Of a DNA stretch of 64,000 nucleotides, positions 49,660-59,466 are shown one piece after another; the first letter of the stretch is position 1, and each line of letters begins with the position of its first letter. Under the pieces are notes generated by a model that was given only the letters and a program-made list of their open reading frames with translations, ran no database searches and had not been told where the DNA came from. A program made the translations under genes and the position numbers. The stretch lies in NCBI RefSeq assembly GCF_000278135.1, contig NZ_JH725022.1:318186-382185 (forward strand), read 5' to 3'. This DNA comes from Candidatus Bartonella washoeensis Sb944nv. GTDB lineage: Bacteria; Pseudomonadota; Alphaproteobacteria; Rhizobiales; Rhizobiaceae.

Positions 49660-50241
49660 TTAAGCTTCTTCGTTTAAGCTGTTTACGTCATCCTCATTCA
49701 TTTCTTCTTGATTTTCCACTAATGGCTCTTTCTGAACATCATATATTGCTTCAGCAGAGGTAAGAGTCTCACCTTCTGCTTGGCGTTGAGCTTCACTGAC
49801 TGAACGTGCAACATTGATGATAACAGAAATTTGAACTTCAGGATGTAAGCTAAGAGTGATGGTATGGAGGCCAATAGTTTTTATTGGATGATTAAGTTCA
49901 ATCTGATTGCGGCTAATAGAAAAGCCTTCATTTGTTATTATTTCAGAAATATCGCGTGTTGATACAGAGCCGTAAAGCTGCCCTGTTTCCCCAGCTGAAC
50001 GGACGACAATAAAGGATTGACCATCAAGTTTTTCAGCGATTTTTTGTGCTTCGCTTTTACGTTCAAGATTACGAGCTTCAAGCTGCGCACGCTGTGTTTC
50101 AAAATGTTTTTTATTAGCTTCATTAGCTCGTAAAGCTTTGCCTTGGGGTAAGAGAAAGTTACGTGCATAACCATCTTTAACTGAGACAATATCACCCATT
50201 TGACCAAGACGGGGAACGCGCTCAAGTAAAATAATATCCAT
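49660..50241 (-). CDS. rplI: 50S ribosomal protein L9
   Basis: Binds 23S rRNA with its N-terminal domain. The 193-residue protein starts [36 protein letters not shown], the L9 signature. It has the long connecting helix (about 45-80) and the C-terminal domain ([36 protein letters not shown]). An acidic tail of about 45 residues is typical of Rhizobiales L9. It follows DUF2232 by 24 bases. Confidence 0.96.
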   Translation of the reverse strand: MDIILLERVPRLGQMGDIVSVKDGYARNFLLPQGKALRANEANKKHFETQRAQLEARNLERKSEAQKIAEKLDGQSFIVVRSAGETGQLYGSVSTRDISEIITNEGFSISRNQIELNHPIKTIGLHTITLSLHPEVQISVIINVARSVSEAQRQAEGETLTSAEAIYDVQKEPLVENQEEMNEDDVNSLNEEA

Positions 50242-50265
50242 AGTTTTTCCTTTCGAACAAATAAA

Positions 50266-51246
50266 TCAGTGAAGTTTCTTGCGTGATTGAAAGTTGTATT
50301 GAAGAGCTGCCCAAATACCCATGAGAAGTAACATGAAAGAAAGAGGTGGAGCAAAAACAACGGTTAAAATAGCAATATAAACAAGAGAGAGTATAACGAT
50401 TCTACCTTTTATTCCTTTTGTAATATTGTGGAGATATGCTAAGCCACTGATTGATATGACGATAGTATATGCAGTGCTGAAAACACGCGCGGTTAAATTA
50501 AGGGTAAAACCCAATTCAATCATAGAGGCTATGCACACAACAATGAAAATAAAAATTGCAGAAATTGGGAGGCGAAGAGTCTGGCTCCAATCATCTCGGG
50601 GTCTTTTCAGCCACTTCATATATTGTGCTGTTATCATTGAAAAATAAAGATTACCAATAAGAAAAATCAAACTGTAAACAGCCAGAGCAATAGCTGTCAA
50701 AGTCGCTGCATGTGTCATTAGAAGTTCGCTAAAGGTAAGTACATCAATTTCCTTTACTGATTGTGATTGTTGCATAGCTTGTGCTATATTTGCAGTGATT
50801 TTTTTTGCAATGAGAGGTGTGGACGGACGCGTTTCGACATAGAGTCCAATGAGGCTAGATATAAGGGCAATAAAGTTGGTTAAATGAAAAATAACTAATG
50901 ATAATGGATACCATATCAGTGAATTTTCGTTTTGTGCTTGTCGTGCGAGTCCAAGAAGCCAAGAAGCATAGACAGCAGGAAGGAAGAATAATAACATAAA
51001 GCCAAAACCAATGTAAACATTAGTAACAAGGACAAGAACAACAGTAGCGCTTATTAAGGCAACAAGACTGGCTAATGTTCCTCGACCAAATGCAACAATG
51101 AAAATTGGGAGTGAAAGAAAGCAACCAAGAAAGAGAGAAAAATAGGGTGCAATACCCACGATGCTGATAATTGCCATTCCTATAACGACAGCAAATAAAC
51201 CAGCTAAAATACCGGTCATTATTTCATAAGTACGAAAATTTTTCAT
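50266..51246 (-). CDS. DUF2232 membrane protein
   Basis: The 326-residue protein has about eight to nine hydrophobic segments from residue 10 to 315, with small charged loops. It sits between rpsR and rplI, where alphaproteobacteria carry a DUF2232 integral membrane protein. In firmicutes, related YybS proteins occupy a similar ribosomal-operon place. The function is unknown. The call rests on topology and on this conserved position rather than on a signature motif. Confidence 0.75.
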   Translation of the reverse strand: MKNFRTYEIMTGILAGLFAVVIGMAIISIVGIAPYFSLFLGCFLSLPIFIVAFGRGTLASLVALISATVVLVLVTNVYIGFGFMLLFFLPAVYASWLLGLARQAQNENSLIWYPLSLVIFHLTNFIALISSLIGLYVETRPSTPLIAKKITANIAQAMQQSQSVKEIDVLTFSELLMTHAATLTAIALAVYSLIFLIGNLYFSMITAQYMKWLKRPRDDWSQTLRLPISAIFIFIVVCIASMIELGFTLNLTARVFSTAYTIVISISGLAYLHNITKGIKGRIVILSLVYIAILTVVFAPPLSFMLLLMGIWAALQYNFQSRKKLH

Positions 51247-51363
51247 TTATCGCTGTCCTGCTCTCTGCAGTTAGGAGCATTGTAATGCCCCAACTTTGGT
51301 CTTTTTTATATTATATGTCCGTATAATACACAATTAAGTGCATCGCTGAACCATAGAAGAGAA

Positions 51364-51387
51364 GCAGCTGGGAATATCCCCAGCTGC
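51364..51387 (-). terminator. Perfect 9-bp hairpin after rpsR
   Basis: GCAGCTGGG and CCCAGCTGC enclose six bases, about 20 bases past the rpsR stop. On the minus strand it is followed by TTCTCTTCT. It may terminate or attenuate transcription between rpsR and the DUF2232 gene, lowering expression of the latter and of rplI. Confidence 0.6.
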
Positions 51388-51404
51388 AGACTACACTTAC
51401 AATA

Positions 51405-51656
51405 TTATTTTATAACGTAAGGAAGCAAGCCGAGGAAACGGGCACGTTTGATGGCATTAGCCAACTCACGCTGTTTTTTCTGACTGACGGCTGTAATTCG
51501 CGAAGGAACAATTTTCCCACGTTCTGAAATATAACGGTGCAACAATTTGATGTCTTTATAATCAATTTTGGGAGCATTAGCACCTGAAAACGGACATGTT
51601 TTGCGACGGCGGTGAAAGGGACGACGTACTGCAGTTTGATTAAGCTCAGTCATCAT
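51405..51656 (-). CDS. rpsR: 30S ribosomal protein S18
   Basis: Small-subunit protein that pairs with S6. The 83-residue protein has the S18 core: [42 protein letters not shown] and [22 protein letters not shown]. The single cysteine in TCPF is the family's common one. Its ATG overlaps the rpsF stop by four bases. It ends 18 bases before a strong hairpin. Confidence 0.97.
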   Translation of the reverse strand: MMTELNQTAVRRPFHRRRKTCPFSGANAPKIDYKDIKLLHRYISERGKIVPSRITAVSQKKQRELANAIKRARFLGLLPYVIK

Positions 51657-52060
51657 TCTACTCCTTCTATGACATCTTCACGTTGACGACGTGGAGAGCG
51701 AGGACGCTCTTCATCTTGGCCAATGCGACTATTCCGATCAAGACGCGAGAGCATAGCAGACTTTTCTTTTTCGTGTTTTTCTACACGAATAGTCATGTAA
51801 CGCAAAATGTCTTCATTAATACGCATCTGACGTTCAACTTCAGCAATCGCTGCGGCTGGAGCGTCAATATTGATCAGTACATAATAAGCCTTACGGTTTT
51901 TGCGAATACGATAAGCGAGGGAACGAAGACCCCAGTTTTCTACACGCCCAACTTTTCCACCATGTGCTTCAATGACACCTTTGTATATATTCAAAAGCTC
52001 ATCAATTTGCTGCGGTGCAATATCCTGTCGGGCAAGAAACATATGTTCATAAAGAGCCAT
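51653..52060 (-). CDS. rpsF: 30S ribosomal protein S6
   Basis: From the ATG at 52060 ([14 protein letters not shown]), preceded by GAAAGG, it has 135 residues; an ATG six codons upstream (52078) is also in frame. The S6 fold is evident: [11 protein letters not shown], then [26 protein letters not shown], and [17 protein letters not shown] charged C-terminal tail of about 35 residues ends in EGVE; such tails are common in alphaproteobacterial S6. It is the first gene of the run and has a long leader. Confidence 0.96.
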   Translation of the reverse strand: MALYEHMFLARQDIAPQQIDELLNIYKGVIEAHGGKVGRVENWGLRSLAYRIRKNRKAYYVLINIDAPAAAIAEVERQMRINEDILRYMTIRVEKHEKEKSAMLSRLDRNSRIGQDEERPRSPRRQREDVIEGVE

Positions 52061-52335
52061 TATTTTGCCTTTCTTCAATTAAACTTTACCGGTTTTAGCG
52101 CAAAGCCTCTGCGACTTGTCTTTTTTGGAGATCCAAAGAAGAAAGGACGCGTTTACAATTCGAGACATCCGAGAGCGGAGATACGGGAGGCCGGAAATAC
52201 TGCACTTCCTACTGGTTATTTTTCAGTCCTCCGTTCAACCTCCAGCCAAAGTGCCGGTAACGAACATGTGACATTTACAGCTTATCTTTAAAAATAGCAA
52301 GTTTATGCGTATAAAAAATGTGATTTATTAAATCT
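52061..52335 (-). promoter_or_regulatory. Long, GC-richer leader region of rpsF, possible ribosomal-protein regulatory RNA
   Basis: About 275 bases upstream of rpsF contain a stretch (about 52100-52260) visibly richer in G and C than other spacers here, with several short inverted pieces, for example CGCA/TGCG near 52105. S6-S18 in many bacteria repress their own mRNA through a leader that mimics their rRNA site. I could not identify the conserved S6-S18 motif with certainty, so the function is inferred from position and composition. Confidence 0.35.
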
Positions 52336-52410
52336 TATTTTATACGTTTCACTCTTCTACAAGAGAGACAATACTGTAAAGCTATTTAAGAATGAAGGAA
52401 GGAGAGAAGA

Positions 52411-52998
52411 ATGGATTTTTTGAACCAGATTGATGTTGCACTTTTTAAAATGTTTGCTGGCACTCATCAATCATGGTCAGTTTTAGTTTTGTTTAGTATT
52501 TTTTGTGCAAAGTTTTTGATTTATATTATTCCACTACATCTTGTTGTACTGTGGTTTTGCGGTGGTGATAGGGAACGACGCGTAGTACTAAGCATTTGCG
52601 TGAGTGTTTGTGCTGCTCTTTTTATAGGCTATTTCATTTCTCTTATTTATTTTCATCCACGTCCGTTTGTTATGGGATTAACAACACCGCTGATTAAGCA
52701 TCGTGCAACAGCTTCTTTTCCTAGTAATCATGCCTTAACGATTGCATCTTATATGGCAAGTCTTTATTTTTATCGATACAAAGCTGCTTCTAAGTTTGCA
52801 GCGATATTTTTATGCTTGATCTGTTGGGGGCGCGTCTTTGTTGGTGTACATTATCCCTTTGATATTCTAGCCGGTACAATTTTAGGAAGTTTCATAAGTT
52901 GGTGTGTTATTCAATTTATAGCACCCCATTTCCCTAAGTTCTTATATCATATTCCGCCCTTAAAATATAATTTTAAGAGAGATATTCATCCTCAATAA
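52411..52998 (+). CDS. PAP2-family undecaprenyl-diphosphatase (BcrC-like)
   Basis: Likely dephosphorylates undecaprenyl diphosphate to recycle the cell-wall lipid carrier. The 195-residue protein has about five membrane segments and the PAP2 triad: YFHPRPF (reduced KxxxxxxRP), then ATASFPSNHALT with the SxxSxH-like PSNH near residue 108, and GRVFVGVHYPFDILAG near 142. The catalytic histidines are present. It is divergent from rpsF and upstream of fabD. Confidence 0.85.
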   Translation: MDFLNQIDVALFKMFAGTHQSWSVLVLFSIFCAKFLIYIIPLHLVVLWFCGGDRERRVVLSICVSVCAALFIGYFISLIYFHPRPFVMGLTTPLIKHRATASFPSNHALTIASYMASLYFYRYKAASKFAAIFLCLICWGRVFVGVHYPFDILAGTILGSFISWCVIQFIAPHFPKFLYHIPPLKYNFKRDIHPQ

Positions 52999-53074
52999 GT
53001 CGCTTTGTCTTGATTTGTGCTGATGAATAGGATCAAAAGAAAACAATTTAATTGCACAATTTAGGAGTCGATTG

Positions 53075-54019
53075 ATGGTGGCAGCTTTTACTTTTCCAGG
53101 TCAGGGAAGTCAGCTTGTTGGTATGGGCAAAGTGCTTGCAGAGCAGTTTGTTGCAGCACGGATGGTTTTTGAAGAAGTGGATGATGCTTTAGGTGAGAAA
53201 TTATCAGATATCATTTTTGAAGGGCCTGCGGATGTTTTGACGTTAACAGCAAATGCCCAACCAGCATTGATGGCTGTATCCTTGGCGGTTATTCGTGTGA
53301 TGGAACAATTGGGCCTTAATATAGAAACAAAAGTGAAATTTGTTGCAGGTCATTCTTTAGGTGAATATTCGGCTCTTTGTGCCGCTGGTACATTTAGTCT
53401 TACTGATACAGCAAGGCTTTTGCGGATTCGGGGGAATGCTATGCAGGCTGCTGTTGCTGTTGGTGAAGGCTCTATGGCAGCGCTCATTGGTTTGGATGAG
53501 AAAGATGTGGAAAAAATTTGTGAAATTGTTTCTGGAGAAGGACTCTGTCAGATTGCCAATGATAATGGTGGTGGGCAAATTGTTATTTCAGGTAAAGCAA
53601 AAGCGGTTGAGGTAGCAGTAGAGATTGCGTCGAAAAAAGGTGCTAAACGTGCACTTCTTCTTCCAGTTTCTGCGCCTTTTCATTCGTCCTTAATGCAACC
53701 TGCTGCGGATGCCATGAAGAATGCACTTTTGACTGTTAACGCAATGGCTCCTATTGTTCCTCTTGTTGCCAATGTTTCTGTCGCACCAGAGAGTGATCCA
53801 GAGCGTATTGTTACGCTTCTGGTCCAACAAGTGACTGGGAGAGTGCGATGGCGTGAAACGGTAGAATGGATGGGTGCCAATGGAGTTGATATGCTTTTTG
53901 AGGTTGGTTCTGGAAAAATATTAACAGGTTTAGCGCGCCGTATTAATAAGGATATCAAGGGATTAACAATTGGAACAGCTGAGGAAATAGAAGTAGCACT
54001 ACGGGTGCTTGGCGTTTAA
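53075..54019 (+). CDS. fabD: Malonyl-CoA-ACP transacylase
   Basis: Loads malonate on ACP for fatty-acid synthesis. The ATG at 53075 (MVAAFTFPGQGSQ) follows TAGGAG by eight bases. The 314-residue protein has the family GQGSQLVGMG, the nucleophile elbow VAGHSLGEYSALCAAG with Ser near 91, and the later catalytic histidine in PVSAPFHSSLM near 198. It is 19 bases upstream of fabG, and all four core fatty-acid genes run in the same direction. Confidence 0.95.
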   Translation: MVAAFTFPGQGSQLVGMGKVLAEQFVAARMVFEEVDDALGEKLSDIIFEGPADVLTLTANAQPALMAVSLAVIRVMEQLGLNIETKVKFVAGHSLGEYSALCAAGTFSLTDTARLLRIRGNAMQAAVAVGEGSMAALIGLDEKDVEKICEIVSGEGLCQIANDNGGGQIVISGKAKAVEVAVEIASKKGAKRALLLPVSAPFHSSLMQPAADAMKNALLTVNAMAPIVPLVANVSVAPESDPERIVTLLVQQVTGRVRWRETVEWMGANGVDMLFEVGSGKILTGLARRINKDIKGLTIGTAEEIEVALRVLGV

Positions 54020-54038
54020 TCTGCAAGGAGTCTAAAAA

Positions 54039-54776
54039 ATGTTTAAATTAATAGGTCGTAAAGCTCTTGTGACGGGAGCATCGGGAGGAATCGGTGAGGC
54101 AATTGCACGTTGTTTCCATGCACAAGGTGCAATTGTTGGGCTCCATGGAACCCGTGAAGACAAGCTTAAAGAAGTAGCTGCAGATTTTGGACAAGATGTT
54201 TTTGTATTTCCAGCGAATCTTTCTGATCGTAAATCAATTAGACAATTGGCTGAAACAGCGGAAAAAGAAATGGGTGGTGTTGATATTTTGGTTAACAATG
54301 CTGGAATCACCCGAGATGGTCTTTTTGTACGTATGCAGGATAAAGACTGGGATGATGTTTTAGCTGTCAACCTAACAGCTGCTTACACTTTAACACGTGA
54401 ATTGACACATTCCATGATGCGGCGTCGCTATGGAAGGGTTATTAACATAACATCTGTTGTTGGTGTTGTCGGAAATCCTGGACAAACAAATTATTGTGCT
54501 GCAAAAGCTGGTTTGATAGGGTTTTCTAAAGCATTAGCACAAGAAATTGCCTCACGAAACATTACTGTCAATTGTATTGCTCCAGGATTTATTAAGTCTG
54601 CAATGACCGACAAACTTAACGAAAAGCAAAAAGAGGCCATTATGGCTGCGATTCCAATGAAGCGTATGGGAATGGGAGAAGAAATCGCTGCTACTGCTGT
54701 TTATTTAGCGAGCGATGAAGCGGCATATATGACTGGTCAGACACTTCACATCAACGGTGGGATGGCAATGATCTAA
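54039..54776 (+). CDS. fabG: 3-oxoacyl-ACP reductase
   Basis: NADPH-dependent reduction of ketoacyl-ACP. The 245-residue SDR has TGASGGIGEAIARCFHAQGA near residue 13, NNAGITRDGLFVRMQDKDWDDV near 86 (a FabG hallmark), INITSVVGVVGNPGQTNYCAAKAG with Ser and Tyr-x3-Lys, and the C-terminal DEAAYMTGQTLHINGGMAM. Position between fabD and acpP confirms the assignment over other SDRs. Confidence 0.96.
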   Translation: MFKLIGRKALVTGASGGIGEAIARCFHAQGAIVGLHGTREDKLKEVAADFGQDVFVFPANLSDRKSIRQLAETAEKEMGGVDILVNNAGITRDGLFVRMQDKDWDDVLAVNLTAAYTLTRELTHSMMRRRYGRVINITSVVGVVGNPGQTNYCAAKAGLIGFSKALAQEIASRNITVNCIAPGFIKSAMTDKLNEKQKEAIMAAIPMKRMGMGEEIAATAVYLASDEAAYMTGQTLHINGGMAMI

Positions 54777-55040
54777 GTATTGCTTTATTCCCACATTGAT
54801 TTATAGGTCGTATTATTTTAGTAGTAGCAATTGAAATGGAAGAAACCATCTGTTTCTTTAACATTTGGTGGTTGATCAATTTATGTCGGAATGTCATATT
54901 AGTTCATTTTGTAGGGGATATCCACAGGATGTTTTAAATCTCTGCTAAAATTTTTAGAGTAATGCATCTATTGCTTGATTAGACGACCCGATATAGCTAA
55001 CCAAATTATTAGGAAATAATATAAATTCGAGGATTTCAAC

Positions 55041-55277
55041 ATGAGTGATACAGTAGAGCGCGTAAAAAAAATTATTGTGGAGCATCTTGGCGTTAATGCA
55101 GATAAGGTAGTAGAGAATGCAAGCTTTATCGATGATCTAGGAGCAGATAGCCTTGATACGGTTGAGCTCGTTATGGCTTTTGAAGAAGAATTTGGTGTAG
55201 AAATCCCAGATGAGGCTGCTGAAACAATTTTCACAGTTGGTGATGCAGTAAAGTTTATTGATAAAGCTTCTGCGTAA
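55041..55277 (+). CDS. acpP: Acyl carrier protein
   Basis: Carries growing acyl chains. The 78-residue acidic protein has the phosphopantetheine site in [26 protein letters not shown] (Ser about 37). The start [18 protein letters not shown] is standard. It has its own 264-base upstream spacer after fabG, so it may have a separate strong promoter. It is a substrate of AcpS encoded at 27393. Confidence 0.97.
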   Translation: MSDTVERVKKIIVEHLGVNADKVVENASFIDDLGADSLDTVELVMAFEEEFGVEIPDEAAETIFTVGDAVKFIDKASA

Positions 55278-55378
55278 TTACTGAAAGGCAAAGGTGTGAA
55301 ATGCTTTTGCCTGTATTCTTTGGGGGCTGTTTTGAGAAGTGAGCTTTGGGGAGTGTCTCTCAATTCAAGGTTAAAGTT

Positions 55379-56641
55379 ATGAGACGTGTTGTTGTTACTG
55401 GTTTAGGATTGGTGTCTCCATTAGCTGGTGATGTCGAATATAGTTGGAAAAGGCTTCTTGAAGGAAGAAGTGGTGTTCGCCGCATTACTGAATTTGATGT
55501 GTCCGATTTGCCATGTCAGATTGCTGCCCGTATCCCTTTAGGGGATGGAACAAATGGTACGTATAATGCTGATTTGCATATGGAACCCAAAGAACAGCGT
55601 AAGGTTGATGCGTTTATTGTTTATGCAATGGCTGCTGCTGGTCAAGCACTTGCAGATGCTGAGTGGTTTCCCAAGAGTGATGAAGATCAGGTTTGCACAG
55701 GGGTATTGATTGGCTCGGGTATTGGTGGCATTGAAGGCATTGTTGAGGCCGGTTATACGCTTCGCGATAAAGGTCCACGGCGTGTTTCTCCTTTTTTTAT
55801 TCCAGGACGTTTGATTAATCTTGCTTCTGGCTATGTGTCTATTAAATATGGTTTGCGTGGTCCTAATCATTCAGTTGTAACGGCTTGTTCTACAGGTGCT
55901 CATGCAATTGGTGATGCTGCACGTTTGATTGCATTCGGTGATGCCGATGTAATGGTAGCAGGGGGCACCGAATCTCCGATAAATAGAATATCTCTTGCCG
56001 GTTTTGCTGCGTGTAGAGCTCTTTCTACTTGTCGTAATAATGATCCTGAACGGGCTTCGCGTCCTTATGACGCTGATCGTGATGGTTTTGTGATGGGTGA
56101 GGGGGCGGCGATTGTCGTTTTAGAAGAGCTTGAACACGCAAAAAAACGAGGTGCTCGTATTTATGCTGAGATTATTGGCTATGGTTTATCCGGTGATGCT
56201 TACCACATTACAGCGCCTTCAGAGAGTGGTGAAGGTGCACAACGTAGTATGTTGGCTGCTCTTAAGCGTGCAAAAGTGAATGTGAGCGATCTTGATTACA
56301 TTAATGCCCACGGTACATCAACGATGGCTGATGTCATAGAGTTGGCAGCTGTTGAACGTGTTTTAGGTCATTATGCACCACAAGTATCTATGTCATCAAC
56401 GAAGTCATCTGTGGGACATTTACTTGGTGCGGCAGGTGCGGCTGAGGCTATTTTTTGTATTTTAGCTATACGAGATAATATAGCTCCAGCGACACTCAAT
56501 CTTGATAATCCATCAATTGAAACAAAAATCGATCTTGTCCCACACAAACCACGTGAACGAAAAATTGATACAGTTCTTTCTAATTCTTTTGGTTTTGGAG
56601 GGACAAACGCATCTTTGGTAATTCAGCGTTGTAGTGAATAA
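55379..56641 (+). CDS. fabF: Beta-ketoacyl-ACP synthase II
   Basis: Elongating condensing enzyme. The ATG at 55379 (MRRVVVTGLGLVSPLAG) is the family start; the frame is open 11 codons further up to a non-homologous ATG at 55346. The 420-residue protein has the catalytic Cys in VTACSTGAHAIGDAARLI, the two histidines in NAHGTSTMAD and SSVGHLLGAAGAAE and the late SFGFGGTNASLV. It follows acpP by 101 bases. Confidence 0.95.
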   Translation: MRRVVVTGLGLVSPLAGDVEYSWKRLLEGRSGVRRITEFDVSDLPCQIAARIPLGDGTNGTYNADLHMEPKEQRKVDAFIVYAMAAAGQALADAEWFPKSDEDQVCTGVLIGSGIGGIEGIVEAGYTLRDKGPRRVSPFFIPGRLINLASGYVSIKYGLRGPNHSVVTACSTGAHAIGDAARLIAFGDADVMVAGGTESPINRISLAGFAACRALSTCRNNDPERASRPYDADRDGFVMGEGAAIVVLEELEHAKKRGARIYAEIIGYGLSGDAYHITAPSESGEGAQRSMLAALKRAKVNVSDLDYINAHGTSTMADVIELAAVERVLGHYAPQVSMSSTKSSVGHLLGAAGAAEAIFCILAIRDNIAPATLNLDNPSIETKIDLVPHKPRERKIDTVLSNSFGFGGTNASLVIQRCSE

Positions 56642-56749
56642 TCAACATTCTTATTGATTTTCTGTGTTTCTAAGTTTTCTACTTTATTATAAGGTTAAGT
56701 GAGAGATTATAGTTATTGTAATACCTAAAAGTTGTTGAGGTTGATAGTT

Positions 56750-57859
56750 ATGTCCGATGTGAAAAATGAAAGACCACTGAAGGATGTAAATGCTTCCTCT
56801 TCGAATCATTTAGCAGATAATGATGGTATATTAGAGCATAAGAATCGAAGGAAGTCATTTATCGTACGTAATCCATTGGTTATTCTCGGTCATTTTTTTC
56901 TAATGCTGATTGTGGTTATTGTTTTGGCCATAAGTATCCCCCTTTATATTGGAAAAAGTATTTTTGAAGGGAAGGGAACGGCTGAGGAAGAGCAAGTTGT
57001 TCTTATCCATCCTGGGACAGGAATTCGTGAAATTGCTTCATTGCTTGAAAAATGTGGTTTGGTTCGGTCTGCTGACGTTTTTGTTTATGGGGTTGGTTAT
57101 CATCAGAAAACAACGCATCTTAAAGCTGGTGAATATTTAATTCCAGCACATGCTTCAATGCGTGATATTATGGATATCCTTGTGAAAGGAAAATCTATCG
57201 AATATACGTTTACAGTACCAGAAGGTTTGACGGTTCAACAAGTTTTTGATCGATTAGCTGCTAATGAAATTTTGATTGGAAATCTTCCGGAAATTTTGCC
57301 CCCAGAGGGCAGCTTGATGACCGATACTGTTCGTTTTACTCGGGGGACAACGCGCAAAGAAATTATAAACAGATTGCGTGAAGGACAAACAAAATTAATT
57401 AATGCAATATGGGCTACGCGCTCACCTGATTTACCAATCAAATCTATTGATGAGTTTGTTATATTGGCCTCGATTGTTGAGAAAGAAACAGGAATTGCAG
57501 CAGAGAGACCAAAGGTTGCTGCGGTTTTTTATAATCGTCTTGCAAAACGTATGCGTCTTCAGTCTGATCCAACAGTTATTTATGGTCTTTTTGGTGGAAA
57601 AGGAAAGCCTCCTGGTCGTGCAATTTACCGTTCAGATCTTGAGAGGGAAACACCATATAATACTTATAAAATTGATGGTTTACCGCCAACAGCTATTGCG
57701 AATCCAGGAAGAGATTCTTTGAAAGCAGTGGCGCATTCACCCAGTAGTGATGTGCTCTATTTTGTAGCTGATGGTTCAGGAGGGCATGTTTTTTCTAGAA
57801 CTTTGGATGAACATAATATAAATGTTCGTAAATGGCGCGCATTAAAGCAGACACATTAA
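56750..57859 (+). CDS. mltG: Endolytic murein transglycosylase
   Basis: Cuts nascent peptidoglycan strands at the inner membrane. The ATG at 56750 (MSDVKNERPL) gives 369 residues; one at 56732 adds six. A cytosolic N-terminus (about 50 residues) precedes one membrane anchor (about 50-75). The YceG domain then has the conserved VPEGLTVQQVFDRL and the catalytic glutamate in LASIVEKETGIAAERPKVAAVFYNRL. YNTYKIDGLPPTAIANPG is the other hallmark. It lies between fabF and gmk, a common alphaproteobacterial order. Confidence 0.94.
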   Translation: MSDVKNERPLKDVNASSSNHLADNDGILEHKNRRKSFIVRNPLVILGHFFLMLIVVIVLAISIPLYIGKSIFEGKGTAEEEQVVLIHPGTGIREIASLLEKCGLVRSADVFVYGVGYHQKTTHLKAGEYLIPAHASMRDIMDILVKGKSIEYTFTVPEGLTVQQVFDRLAANEILIGNLPEILPPEGSLMTDTVRFTRGTTRKEIINRLREGQTKLINAIWATRSPDLPIKSIDEFVILASIVEKETGIAAERPKVAAVFYNRLAKRMRLQSDPTVIYGLFGGKGKPPGRAIYRSDLERETPYNTYKIDGLPPTAIANPGRDSLKAVAHSPSSDVLYFVADGSGGHVFSRTLDEHNINVRKWRALKQTH

Positions 57860-57921
57860 ATTTTCTAGAATGTAGAAGATATGATTAAAATTTTAAAGCA
57901 AAATTAAAAAAGTAGAGCGGT

Positions 57922-58590
57922 ATGATGGCATTCTTTAAGAATGAATTGAGTGCTGAGAAAACAGATCAGCGTCGTGGTTTTTTATTTATTCTCTCTTCAC
58001 CTTCAGGAGCTGGTAAATCAACCCTTTCTCGGTTACTTCTGAAAGATGGACAATTAGAGCTCTCCATAAGTATGACGACACGGCAAAGACGCCCTAGTGA
58101 GGTGGATGGTCTTCATTATCATTTTATTTCAAAGCAAGAATTTGAACGCAAGCGGGATGGTGATGAGTTTATTGAATGGGCAGAAGTTCATGGAAATTAT
58201 TACGGAACTTTACGTAAAAACGTTGAAAATGCATTGAGTGCTGGTAGAGATATATTGTTCGATATTGATTATCAAGGCACCGATCAACTTCAAAAAAAAA
58301 TGCCAGAGGATACAGTATCTGTTTTTATTCTTCCACCATCAATGAAAGAACTCATTTCGCGTTTACATCGTCGGGCAGAAGATAGCCAAGACATAATTAA
58401 TTTGCGATTGAAGAATGCACGAATAGAAATGCAGCATTGGCGTTTGTATGATTATGTTATCATTAATGAGGATTTAAATCAGTCTGTGTCGCTTATTAAA
58501 TCGATTTATTTAGCCGAAACAGCAAAACGCGAGCGGTGCTCCTTTCTCAAATCTTTTATTGATGGGCTTATTGCTGAAAAGATTGATTAA
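57922..58590 (+). CDS. gmk: Guanylate kinase
   Basis: Phosphorylates GMP and dGMP. The 222-residue protein has the P-loop [15 protein letters not shown] near residue 30, the GMP-binding [35 protein letters not shown] and [13 protein letters not shown] (lid and Walker B). Two adjacent ATGs start the frame; a ten-residue N-terminal extension before the core is usual in this group. It is convergent with ksgA. Confidence 0.95.
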   Translation: MMAFFKNELSAEKTDQRRGFLFILSSPSGAGKSTLSRLLLKDGQLELSISMTTRQRRPSEVDGLHYHFISKQEFERKRDGDEFIEWAEVHGNYYGTLRKNVENALSAGRDILFDIDYQGTDQLQKKMPEDTVSVFILPPSMKELISRLHRRAEDSQDIINLRLKNARIEMQHWRLYDYVIINEDLNQSVSLIKSIYLAETAKRERCSFLKSFIDGLIAEKID

Positions 58591-58635
58591 GGCCTTCATT
58601 TTTTTAAGGGATGATGAACAAAAAGTTGCACTTTT

Positions 58636-59466
58636 TTAGATCACCAAATTAGCTAAAGTCACAAATTCGGAAATTGAGAGTGTTTCAGCGCGGCGTGTTC
58701 CATCAATGCCAGCTTTTTCTAATAGCATTTCACCTCCAATCGTTTTGAGATTTTGACGAAGCATTTTTCGTCTTTGTCCAAAAGCAGTTTTTGTTACAAA
58801 GCTTAATTTTTGTGCAGAGCAGGCGAGAGGTTGTATTCGTGGAATGATATGAACGACGGAAGAAGTTATTTTAGGTGCTGGTATGAAGGCTTGAGGCGGT
58901 ACATCAAAAGCAATTTTTGCAGTCGTACGCCAGCCAGTTAAGACACTAAGACGTCCATAATGTGTGGATTGAGGTTTTGCGGTAATACGTTTGGCAACTT
59001 CTCGTTGAAACATTAATGTCATTGATTCATAAAAAGGAGGCCACGGTTCAGCCAACAGCCAATTTAATAAGAGTTTTGTGCCAATATTATAGGGAAGATT
59101 TGCAATAATGCGTGGTTTTTCTGCATCTTTTTCAAAGAGTTTTGAGAAATCTTGCTTCAATGCATCATTACAAATAAGTTTTAGTTTTTGCGGATAGTGT
59201 TTTTCTATCTCTAAGAGAGCTGGCATACAGCGTTCATCACGCTCTATTGCTGCTACAATGGCGCCTTTTGCAAGCAAAGCGCGTGTAAGACCTCCAGGAC
59301 CTGGGCCAACTTCAATAACAGGTTTTCCTTCTATATTTCCTGCTTGATGAGCAATTTTAGAGGTTAAATTAAGATCAAAAAGGAAATTTTGGCCCAAAGA
59401 TTTATGAGCTTGCAATCCATATGTATCAATTACCTCGCGAAGAGGAGGTAGATTATCTATTGGCAT
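58636..59466 (-). CDS. ksgA: 16S rRNA dimethyladenosine transferase
   Basis: Dimethylates two adenines near the 3' end of 16S rRNA. The 276-residue protein has the rRNA adenine methyltransferase motifs: [10 protein letters not shown] near residue 18, [19 protein letters not shown] near 50 (SAM site), [13 protein letters not shown] with the catalytic NLPY and [13 protein letters not shown] near the C-terminus. It overlaps pdxA by ten bases, as the last gene of the lptG-lptD-surA-pdxA-ksgA run. Confidence 0.96.
   Translation of the reverse strand: MPIDNLPPLREVIDTYGLQAHKSLGQNFLFDLNLTSKIAHQAGNIEGKPVIEVGPGPGGLTRALLAKGAIVAAIERDERCMPALLEIEKHYPQKLKLICNDALKQDFSKLFEKDAEKPRIIANLPYNIGTKLLLNWLLAEPWPPFYESMTLMFQREVAKRITAKPQSTHYGRLSVLTGWRTTAKIAFDVPPQAFIPAPKITSSVVHIIPRIQPLACSAQKLSFVTKTAFGQRRKMLRQNLKTIGGEMLLEKAGIDGTRRAETLSISEFVTLANLVI

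Noticed and set aside
54910-54930. TATCCACAG resembling a DnaA box between fabG and acpP
   Set aside because: A single imperfect 9-mer without a cluster or AT-rich unwinding element; expected by chance.
54968-55363. 131-codon leftward frame across acpP
   Set aside because: It is antisense to acpP, whose sequence is unmistakable.
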